From NCBI GenBank assembly GCA_031431235.1, contig JANPDA010000263.1, forward strand, positions 1-11,148: a stretch of 11,148 nt of DNA, written 5' to 3'. The position numbers were made by a program, and so were the translations under genes. The DNA is from JANNSW01 sp031431235. Its GTDB lineage: Bacteria; Pseudomonadota; Alphaproteobacteria; Rhizobiales; Hyphomicrobiaceae. Shown here piece by piece: positions 1-6,038 of the stretch (position 1 is the first letter of the stretch; the number at the start of each line of letters is the position of its first letter). The notes beneath the pieces were generated by a model that saw only the letters and a program-made list of their open reading frames with translations, ran no database searches and was not told the DNA's origin.

Positions 1-279
1 CTCGATCGTCGCGTCCAGCCCGTCGAACGTGATACCGCAGCCGAGCCGCTTCAGCGCGTCCGCGCACCAATAGGTGTCATCGCTCCGCAACAGCCCCGTC
101 AGCCGCGTGCGCCCCTCCGCCATGCCGGCGAGGATGAGCGCCCGATTGGACACGCTCTTGGAGCCCGGCACCACCACGGTCGCATCGACCGGCCGCCCGA
201 GCGAGGCAATCCTCACGGCCGCGACCCCGGTCAGCGCCGACCAGGGTGTCAAGGCATCGTCCTGCGGAGTTTCGGTCAT
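1..279 (-). CDS. aroA: 3-phosphoshikimate 1-carboxyvinyltransferase (EPSP synthase), N-terminal part
   Basis: EPSP synthase transfers the enolpyruvyl group of PEP to shikimate 3-phosphate, the sixth step of the shikimate pathway, in the cytoplasm. Only the first 93 codons lie in the window; the gene runs off the left edge. Residues 36-44 read VVPGSKSVS, followed by NRALILAGMAEG. This is the family's N-terminal substrate-binding signature, with the conserved Lys and Ser of PGSKS and the Arg of NRAL. LLRSDDTYWCADALKRLG follows, the usual 'L.SdDt..m..aLk.lG' segment. The ATG at 279 gives a leader of about 30 residues before the signature, somewhat longer than in E. coli AroA. No strong Shine-Dalgarno is visible. 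The upstream PPOX remnant ends 8 bases before this start on the same strand, so aroA may have been read with that gene. The family assignment is secure; completeness cannot be judged. Confidence 0.93.
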   Translation of the reverse strand, partial: MTETPQDDALTPWSALTGVAAVRIASLGRPVDATVVVPGSKSVSNRALILAGMAEGRTRLTGLLRSDDTYWCADALKRLGCGITFDGLDATIE

Positions 280-287
280 GGCGACTT

Positions 288-608
288 TCAATAGAGGGTC
301 TGCTTCATTCGCTCAGGGTAGGCGGCATCATAGGACTTGCCGTCGAACCCGCCGTCTGTGATCGCTTCCATCATCGCGCCGACCGTGGGCAGCGCCGAGC
401 GCGGGACTTGTGTCGCGCAATCCCAGAGCCGCGAGCGCACCAGCGCCTTCTGGCATTGCGGATGGACGCTGTCCGCCCTCACCACGATCACCGAGCGCGG
501 CGGCTTGCCCTCGACCGCGAAACCGATAGCCGCGCGCGCGCGCCGCGGCAAGGACGGACGACACGCGTCGAGTGGGGGCCAGAACCCGCAAGAAGAACCC
601 GCAAGCAC
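288..608 (-). pseudogene. C-terminal remnant of a PPOX-type FMN flavoprotein (pyridoxamine 5'-phosphate oxidase-like)
   Basis: An open frame of 106 codons starts at a GTG (608) and ends at TGA (288-290). From about residue 28 to the end it resembles the C-terminal 80 or so residues of small PPOX-family flavin oxidoreductases of roughly 200 residues. Visible hallmarks are FAVEGKPPRSVIVV, the QCQKALVRSRLWD block, and a tail with LPTVGAMMEAITDGG and AYPERMKQTLY. The first 27 residues do not look like the family. They include sequence from a (CG)6 run (531-542) and a 13-base tandem duplication (581-605). The N-terminal FMN-binding half is not found in any frame between here and the divergent gene at 668. 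I therefore call it a decayed gene. It could still be expressed as a short protein, but it should lack much of the flavin-binding barrel. It is codirectional with aroA and ends 8 bases before it. Confidence 0.7.
581..605. repeat. 12-bp tandem direct repeat, 13-base period
   Basis: AGAACCCGCAAG occurs at 581-592 and again at 594-605, so the period is 13 bases. It lies in the non-family 5' part of the PPOX remnant. A 13-base duplication is not a multiple of three, so it would shift a reading frame. It is either a cause or a by-product of decay of that gene. Seen directly; its origin is inference. Confidence 0.75.
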
Positions 609-667
609 ATGCAGGAAGCGACGGAGCGTGCTAGGCTTGCGCTTCGGACAGATTTACCAGGTGCCCC

Positions 668-1666
668 GTGAACGCTTCGCCAACCCCTTCCGGCAGCGAG
701 CTGCGCCATGCGGCCGACGCGTTGCGCGGCATCGTCCGCAGAACGCCGCTTCTCTCCTCTGCCGCTCTCGATCGCGAGATCGGAGCGCGCGTCCTCGTGA
801 AAGCGGAAAGCCTGCAGCTGACCGGCTCGTTCAAGATGCGCGGCGCCTACTACCGGCTGACGCGGCTGGAGCCGACACGCCGTCCGGCTGGCGTGGTGGC
901 GTTCTCCTCGGGCAATTTCGCGCAGGGCCTGGCGGCGGCCGGTCACATGATCGGGGTGCCGGTCACGATCGTGATGCCGGCGGACGCTCCCCTAGCCAAG
1001 ATCGAGGCCACGCGCGGTTGGGGCGCGACGGTCGTGCTTTCCGAGCATGGGGATCGCAATCGCGAGGTCGCAGCCAACGAGCGGGCCGAGGCGATCTCGG
1101 CCGAGACCGGTGCGGCGCTGTTGCACCCCTTCGATGATCCCCTGATCGTCGCCGGTCAGTCGACGGCAGCCTCCGAGATGCTCGAGCAGGCGCGCGAGGT
1201 CGGGGCACGGCTGGACGCGGTGCTCGTGCCGGTCGGCGGCGGCGGGCTGATCGCGGGCTGCGCGCTCGCCTGCGAGGAGGCAGCGCACGCTCCCGAGGTT
1301 TATGCGATCGAGCCCAAGGGCTATGACGATTTCTCCCGCTCGCTTGCCGCGGGCAAGCGGCTCGGCAATGCGATCGGATCCTCGACCCTGTGCGACGCCT
1401 TGCAGGCCGCGATGCCCGGCAAGGTTACCTTCAACGTCGCTCACGGTCGCGTTTTCAAGGGGATTGCGGTCGAGGACGCGCTCGTGCGCCGCGCCATGGC
1501 GCTGGCCTTTCGCCATTTGAAGATCGTGCTCGAGCCCTCTGGCGCGGTAGCGCTCGCGGCACTGCTCTCACCCGACCTTGCCCACCTGAAGGGCCGCACC
1601 GTTGCGGTGCTCGCGTCGGGCGGCAATGTGGGCCTCGAGGAATTCACCCGGCTGGCGGCAGCGTGA
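668..1666 (+). CDS. threonine/serine dehydratase-like PLP enzyme (fold type II)
   Basis: A 332-residue PLP-dependent beta-family lyase. Members deaminate L-threonine or L-serine to 2-oxobutyrate or pyruvate; related enzymes include serine racemase and threo-3-hydroxyaspartate ammonia-lyase. Visible features: the PLP lysine K56 in SFKMRGA; the substrate/cofactor loop SSGNFAQG at 80-87; the glycine-rich phosphate loop PVGGGGLIAG at 188-197; LEPSGAVALAALL at 288-300; and ASGGNVGLEEF near the C-terminus, whose Ser contacts the pyridine nitrogen. There is no C-terminal ACT domain. The length therefore fits the catabolic or racemase-type short form, not allosteric biosynthetic IlvA. The usual His of SSGNHAQG is Phe. 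The start is GTG at 668, with AGGT a few bases upstream; no better start is nearby. The EamA transporter begins 7 bases after the stop, so the two are probably cotranscribed. Exact substrate is not decidable from sequence. Confidence 0.88.
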   Translation: MNASPTPSGSELRHAADALRGIVRRTPLLSSAALDREIGARVLVKAESLQLTGSFKMRGAYYRLTRLEPTRRPAGVVAFSSGNFAQGLAAAGHMIGVPVTIVMPADAPLAKIEATRGWGATVVLSEHGDRNREVAANERAEAISAETGAALLHPFDDPLIVAGQSTAASEMLEQAREVGARLDAVLVPVGGGGLIAGCALACEEAAHAPEVYAIEPKGYDDFSRSLAAGKRLGNAIGSSTLCDALQAAMPGKVTFNVAHGRVFKGIAVEDALVRRAMALAFRHLKIVLEPSGAVALAALLSPDLAHLKGRTVAVLASGGNVGLEEFTRLAAA

Positions 1667-1673
1667 GCGCTCG

Positions 1674-2564
1674 ATGACGGCCGCGGCGGCCGCTTCGAGG
1701 CGCGAGCGGGCGCTGCTCGTGCTGCTTGCCGGCGCACTGGTGATCAGCTCGTCGCCGATCCTGGTGCGGCTCGCTGACGTGGGGCCGATCGCGAGCGGGT
1801 TCTGGCGGGTCACGCTCGCGATCCCGGTGCTGACGTTGCTGCTCGCTTTCGGGCCGAGGTCGGATGTGGCCGCAAGCGCGCACGCTGGCGGCCGGCCGGC
1901 GGCGCTGCTGTTGCTCGGCTGCGGGGCCTTCTTTGCCGGCGACATCGGCTGCTGGCACCTGTCGCTGCAGTCCACGACCGTCGTCAACGCGACGCTGCTC
2001 GGCAACTTCGCGACGGTGTTCGTCGCGTTGTTCGGCTGGCTGGTGCTCGGCGAGCGGCTCGGGGGCCGGTTCCTGCTGGGTCTCGCCTTCTCGCTCGGTG
2101 GCCTCTTGCTGCTCGTGCTCGGCAAAGGCGCGATCGGCGGCGGCCAGCTCGCAGGCGATCTGCTCGGATTGCTGACGGGCGTGTGCTACGCTGGCTATCT
2201 CATCACCATGAGCCGGTTGCGCGTCGGGCACAGCGTGCCGCTCATCCTGCTCGCCACGACCGTCGTCACGTCCGTGACGCTGTTGCCGATCGCACTGGCG
2301 ACCGGCGAGCCATTCTGGCCGCGCGAGCCGAGCGGCTGGCTGCCGCTCCTCGGCCTGGCGCTCGGCTCGCAGACGCTGGGGCAGATGGCGATCGGCTACG
2401 CGCTGCGCCACCTGCCGATGTCGTTCTCCGCGGTTGTCCTGACCATCCAGCCGGTGATCGCCGCGATTGCCGCCTGGGTGCTGTTCGGCGAGGCGATCGG
2501 GGCCATGGGGTTCGCGGGGGCCGCGCTGGTGCTCGCGGGCATCCTGCTCTGCCGGCGTGGGTGA
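1674..2564 (+). CDS. EamA/DMT-family transporter, ten membrane helices
   Basis: A 296-residue inner-membrane protein made almost entirely of hydrophobic helices. It has the drug/metabolite transporter layout of two EamA repeats of five helices each. The repeats are recognisable from the same ending in both halves: WLVLGERLG in the first and WVLFGEAIG in the second. LLGNFATVFVALFGW and VVLTIQPVIAAIAAW are the corresponding helices before them. A short positively charged N-terminus (SRRER) fits a cytoplasmic N-end. The ATG at 1674 lies 7 bases after the dehydratase stop, so an operon is likely. EamA proteins include amino-acid exporters such as RhtA and YdeD. Pairing with a threonine/serine dehydratase makes export of an amino acid or of the dehydratase product a reasonable guess, but substrate cannot be read from sequence. 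A longer in-frame start would overlap the upstream gene and adds no transporter sequence. Confidence 0.88.
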   Translation: MTAAAAASRRERALLVLLAGALVISSSPILVRLADVGPIASGFWRVTLAIPVLTLLLAFGPRSDVAASAHAGGRPAALLLLGCGAFFAGDIGCWHLSLQSTTVVNATLLGNFATVFVALFGWLVLGERLGGRFLLGLAFSLGGLLLLVLGKGAIGGGQLAGDLLGLLTGVCYAGYLITMSRLRVGHSVPLILLATTVVTSVTLLPIALATGEPFWPREPSGWLPLLGLALGSQTLGQMAIGYALRHLPMSFSAVVLTIQPVIAAIAAWVLFGEAIGAMGFAGAALVLAGILLCRRG

Positions 2565-2658
2565 GTGGGTCCGCCACGAATCCCGACCCACCTCGCAAAG
2601 TTCTGCAGTCGCTTTTTGGTTTACTGGGCTACCATTTCTGACTGGACAAGAGCCCCGC

Positions 2659-3276
2659 TCAGCCCAGCTCGGCGGCAATCGCCCTCTCGACCTCCGGCCT
2701 CGCCCCCACCCGCGCCCGGTGCGCGACGATGCGCGGGAAGCGGCGGGGATCCACGCCGTCGTCCTCCAGCCAGCGCGCGATCGTGAAGAGGTAGGCGTCC
2801 GCGACCGTATAGCTGTCACCCATCACCCAGGGACCTTGCAGGAGGTGCTGCTCGATCGGCGCATAGGCAGCGGTCAGCGCGTCAGGCACCTTGCGCTGCA
2901 TCTCGGCGATGGCGGCGGGGTCGTCCGCCCAGCGGTAGCCGCGCATGCCGTGGGCGTGCGCGACATGGACGGTCGAGCACAGATAGCTGTTGAAGGACTG
3001 CACCTGGGCGAAAGCGAAGGGGTCATCGAGCGGGGCGAGGCGGGCCATCGGGAAGCTCTGGGCGATGAAGGCGAGGATCGCGGGCGTCTCGCTCAGCACC
3101 CCGCGCGGGGTCACGAGCGCGGGCACGCGGCCCTTGGGGTTCAACGCGAGGAACTCGGGGCTGCGCTGATCGCTCGTCTTGAAGCTGAGCCGCACCGCCT
3201 CGTAGGTGCAGCCTGCCTCCTCGAGCGCGATATGGGCTGCAAGCGCGCATGTGTGCGGGACATAATAGAGCTGCAC
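2659..3276 (-). CDS. glutathione S-transferase, beta-type
   Basis: A 205-residue cytosolic glutathione S-transferase. The N-terminal thioredoxin-like domain begins LYYVPHTCALAAHIALEEAG, with Cys10 at the position of the catalytic cysteine of bacterial beta-class enzymes. It continues with NPKGRVPAL (cis-proline P52) and LSETPAI (residues 61-67, glutathione gamma-glutamyl contact). The helical C-terminal domain carries VMGDSYTVADAYLF (151-164), the conserved N-capping box and hydrophobic staple. Length is normal for the class. GTG at 3276 is chosen because GGGAGGA lies 7 bases upstream and the family's first strand starts right there. The frame stays open for 29 more codons upstream without family sequence. 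It is divergent from the cyclase gene and convergent with the EamA gene. Role is probably conjugation or thiol detoxification; the substrate is unknown. Confidence 0.9.
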   Translation of the reverse strand: MQLYYVPHTCALAAHIALEEAGCTYEAVRLSFKTSDQRSPEFLALNPKGRVPALVTPRGVLSETPAILAFIAQSFPMARLAPLDDPFAFAQVQSFNSYLCSTVHVAHAHGMRGYRWADDPAAIAEMQRKVPDALTAAYAPIEQHLLQGPWVMGDSYTVADAYLFTIARWLEDDGVDPRRFPRIVAHRARVGARPEVERAIAAELG

Positions 3277-3283
3277 GTGGCGG

Positions 3284-3290
3284 TCCTCCC
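3284..3290 (-). promoter_or_regulatory. ribosome binding site deciding the GST start
   Basis: On the minus strand this reads GGGAGGA and stands 7 bases before the GTG at 3276. It decides between that GTG and the longer open frame upstream. Confidence 0.75.
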
Positions 3291-3442
3291 TGCGGTTCGC
3301 GCTACCATGAGGGCTCGCGCCGCCAGCGGCAAGGGTCGGGACGGCGCCATCACGCGGCGACACTTCAACGTGAGGTCACTGGCGCTCGTCCCGTCGCAGT
3401 GCCTATCTATGGGCACGGCTCTGCCGCATCGGGGGTTTGCTC

Positions 3443-4804
3443 ATGGCCACATGGCTGCCGAAAGGACTGTTCACGGAGCTGGGCGTCAGGCCCGAGCCGC
3501 GGCTGCCGGATCGCGTGCGGGCGCTGATCGCGCGCCAGGAAAGCGAGAGCGAGCGCCTGATCAGCTGGGCCCAGCTCGCCGTGCTGCTGACCTTCGCGAC
3601 GCTCTTCCTGGTCGCCCCGCGTCCGGCGGACGCCGGCATGCCGATGTACGAGCCGGTGCCGATCGCACTGACGGCCTATGGCCTCTTCACGCTCGGCCGG
3701 CTCGTCCTTTCCTATCGCGGCTCGATGCCGGGTTGGCTCTTGGTGCTGTCGATCCTCTCCGACATGACGCTGCTGATCGGGCTCATCTGGTCGTTCCACA
3801 TCCAGTATGGCCAGGACCCCGCCTTCTCGCTGAAGGTGCCGACGTTCATCTATGTGTTCGTCTTCATCGCGCTCAGAGCCTTGCGGTTCGATCACCGGTT
3901 CGTGCTGTCGGCGGGGCTGTCGGCGGCGGTCGGATGGCTGCTGCTGGTGGTGCTGACGGTGCGCGCCTCGGCGCCTGAAGCGATCACCCGCAGCTTCACC
4001 GCCTATCTGAACTCCAACTCGATCCTGATCGGCGCCGAGTTCGACAAGATCTTCACCATCCTGCTCGTCACCGCCATCCTCACCTTCGCGGTCTGGCGAG
4101 GGCGCCAACTGCTCGTCACGGCGGTCAAGGAGGAGGCAGCCTCCCGCGAGATCCGCCGCTTCCTGTCGAAGGGCGTGGCCGAGGCGATCGCCTCCTCCGA
4201 TCAGCTGGTCGAGGCAGGCGAGGCTGCCGAGCGGGACGCGGCGATCGTCATGCTCGACATCCGCGGCTTCACGCGCTTCTCGACCAAGGTTGCGCCAACG
4301 CGCGTGGTCGAGATGCTGACGAGCTTTCATGCCCGCATCGTCCCGATCGTGCAAGGCAATGACGGCGTGATCGACAAATTCCTCGGCGACGGCGTGATGG
4401 CGACATTCGGCGCCGTCAAGGCGAGCTCGACCGCGGCAGCAGACGCTCTGACAGCCCTTTCGGAAATCATGGTGGAAGCGCGGGCCTGGTCGCAAGACAT
4501 GCGCCAATCGGCGGATGGCGCTGATCTGACGGTCAATGGCGCCGCCGCCGCGGGGCGGGTGGTGTTCGCCACGCTCGGCAGCGCGGAACGGCTCGAGTAC
4601 ACGGTGATCGGGGAAGCGGTGAACCTCGCCGCCAAGCTCGAAAAGCACAACAAGGTGGAGGCAACGGCCGCGATCACGACGGCCTCGATGTTCGATCTGG
4701 CGTGCGAGCAGGGCTATGTGCCGCTGCGCCCGCCCGAACGTCGCCCCGCCCGCACCGTCGCCGGCGTGCCGGAGCCGGTCGACCTCGTGGCGTTGGCGGA
4801 CTGA
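3443..4804 (+). CDS. membrane-anchored class III adenylate cyclase
   Basis: A 453-residue protein predicted to make cAMP from ATP at the inner membrane. About six hydrophobic helices occupy residues 43-220, followed by a linker and a class III cyclase domain at roughly 262-430. Visible residues are metal-binding D272 in MLDIRGFT and D316 in KFLGDGVMATF. K312 and T387 sit at the two base-selecting positions and fit ATP rather than GTP. N394 lies in EAVNLAAKLE. The transition-state arginine expected four residues after that Asn is Lys (K398), and the 'GD.VN' aspartate is Glu (E391). The ATG at 3443 has a GGGGG run 7 bases upstream; a TTG two codons earlier is less likely. No HAMP, PAS or GAF domain is visible, so the signal sensed by the membrane part is unknown. 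It ends 3 bases from the convergent moeA stop. Confidence 0.88.
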   Translation: MATWLPKGLFTELGVRPEPRLPDRVRALIARQESESERLISWAQLAVLLTFATLFLVAPRPADAGMPMYEPVPIALTAYGLFTLGRLVLSYRGSMPGWLLVLSILSDMTLLIGLIWSFHIQYGQDPAFSLKVPTFIYVFVFIALRALRFDHRFVLSAGLSAAVGWLLLVVLTVRASAPEAITRSFTAYLNSNSILIGAEFDKIFTILLVTAILTFAVWRGRQLLVTAVKEEAASREIRRFLSKGVAEAIASSDQLVEAGEAAERDAAIVMLDIRGFTRFSTKVAPTRVVEMLTSFHARIVPIVQGNDGVIDKFLGDGVMATFGAVKASSTAAADALTALSEIMVEARAWSQDMRQSADGADLTVNGAAAAGRVVFATLGSAERLEYTVIGEAVNLAAKLEKHNKVEATAAITTASMFDLACEQGYVPLRPPERRPARTVAGVPEPVDLVALAD

Positions 4805-4807
4805 AGC

Positions 4808-6031
4808 TCAGTCCTCCAGCGCCAGCACCTCGACCTCCGCCCCGGCTTCGAGTGCTGGCGAGCCGGGCGGGCGCACGATCAGGCAATCCGCGCGCGCGAG
4901 CGTGGCGAGGAGGGAGGAATCCTGCGAGGCTAGCGCCCGCACATGCACCTCTGCGCCAAGCTCCACCCGCTCGGCGCGCATATAGTGCGCGCGCGGACCA
5001 GTCGCCTCGATCGCGCCGGCAAGCCGCATGCGTCGCATGGGACGGGCCCCAGTCGGGTGGCCGAGCAATGCGCCGATCAGTGGCCTCAGGAAGATTTCCG
5101 CGCACAGGAACGCCGAAACCGGATTGCCGGGCAGCCCGAGCACGCGCTGGGCCCCGAGCCTGCCGAACATCAGGGGCTTGCCCGGACGCATGGCGATCTT
5201 CCAGAAGGCGAGATCGAGCCCGCGCGCGGCAAGGGCCCTTTGCACGAGGTCGTGCTCGCCGACCGAAGCACCACCGATGGTCACGAGGATGTCGGCCTGC
5301 TCGCCCTGCGCCAGATGGAGGTCGAGGCTCACCATGCTGTCGGCGGCGATGCCGAGGTAGAACGGCTCGCCACCGGCCGACTCGATCAGGCCGCTCAAGC
5401 CGTCGGGAATCGAGGAGACGATCTGGCCGTTGGCAGGCGTAATGCCCGGCGCCACCAATTCATCGCCGGTCGCGAGCATGGCGACCACCGGCCGGCGCCG
5501 AGCAGAGAGACGATCATGCCCCATCGCGGCGGCGAGCGAGATATCGCGGGCCGTCAGCCGCCGTCCGGCCGCGAGCAGCGTCTGCCCGGCGCGGAAATCG
5601 CCGCCCCGCGGTCGCACGAACGTGCCGGCCTTGGCACTGACGCGAATGCTCACCCGCTCACCCGCCCGGTCGGCATCCTCCTGGATCACGATCGCATCCG
5701 CGCCTGCCGGCAGCACCGCGCCCGTAAAGATCCGCACGGTTTCGCCCGCTCCGAGCGAGCCCGGAAACGGATGCCCCGCAGCCGACACTCCGATGACCTT
5801 CAGTGTCACTGGAGTTGTGGTGACATCCGACGCCATGACCGCATAGCCATCCATGGCGGAAGCATCGAATGGCGGCTGGGTCAACCGTGCCTGCACGTCG
5901 CCAGCCAGCACCCGCCCTCGGGCTTGGCGCAATGTCACGTCCTGGGGTGCCAGCGGCTCGACACCCGCGAGGATCCGCGCGAGGGCCTCCTCCACGGCCA
6001 GCAGCGGTCCTGATGGCATATCGGCTGTCAT
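4808..6031 (-). CDS. moeA: molybdopterin molybdotransferase MoeA
   Basis: A 407-residue enzyme that inserts molybdate into adenylylated molybdopterin, the final step of molybdenum cofactor synthesis, in the cytoplasm. Family motifs appear in order: PPFDASAMDGYAV (53-65), RIFTGAVLPAGADAIV (100-115), RPRGGDFRAGQ (140-150), ATGDELV (187-193), TIGGASVGEHDLV (251-263), RPGKPLMFG (282-290) and GLPGNPVSAF (299-308). The conserved acidic residues D61 and D261 are present. The C-terminal beta domain follows to the end, so the protein is full length. The ATG at 6031 is preceded by GAGGG four bases away, and that motif overlaps the stop codon of the upstream trpC-moaC fusion. The gap is 7 bases, which implies cotranscription and probably translational coupling. 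A second in-frame ATG four codons later is possible. The cyclase gene is convergent 3 bases beyond the stop. Confidence 0.95.
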   Translation of the reverse strand: MTADMPSGPLLAVEEALARILAGVEPLAPQDVTLRQARGRVLAGDVQARLTQPPFDASAMDGYAVMASDVTTTPVTLKVIGVSAAGHPFPGSLGAGETVRIFTGAVLPAGADAIVIQEDADRAGERVSIRVSAKAGTFVRPRGGDFRAGQTLLAAGRRLTARDISLAAAMGHDRLSARRRPVVAMLATGDELVAPGITPANGQIVSSIPDGLSGLIESAGGEPFYLGIAADSMVSLDLHLAQGEQADILVTIGGASVGEHDLVQRALAARGLDLAFWKIAMRPGKPLMFGRLGAQRVLGLPGNPVSAFLCAEIFLRPLIGALLGHPTGARPMRRMRLAGAIEATGPRAHYMRAERVELGAEVHVRALASQDSSLLATLARADCLIVRPPGSPALEAGAEVEVLALED

Positions 6032-6038
6032 CGGGCCC

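Noticed and set aside
2563..2594. Intrinsic terminator after the EamA gene
   Set aside because: GAGTGGGT and ACCCACCTC can pair, but with a bulge and a 15-base loop, and the nearest T-run (about 2612-2616) is too far away.
1644..2819. Open frame of 391 codons on the minus strand opposite the EamA gene
   Set aside because: It is low-complexity, rich in Arg/Glu/Gln/Pro, and lies opposite a clear membrane transporter.
3293..3430. Search for promoters in the GST/cyclase divergent spacer
   Set aside because: No convincing -35/-10 pair or operator palindrome could be identified by eye on either strand.
2467..3978. Open frame of 503 codons on the plus strand crossing the EamA end, the GST gene and the cyclase start
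   Set aside because: It crosses three well-supported genes in other frames or on the other strand and shows no protein-family signal.
3407..4648. Open frame of 413 codons on the minus strand opposite the cyclase
   Set aside because: It is a mirror frame of a gene with intact cyclase motifs and has no domain of its own.
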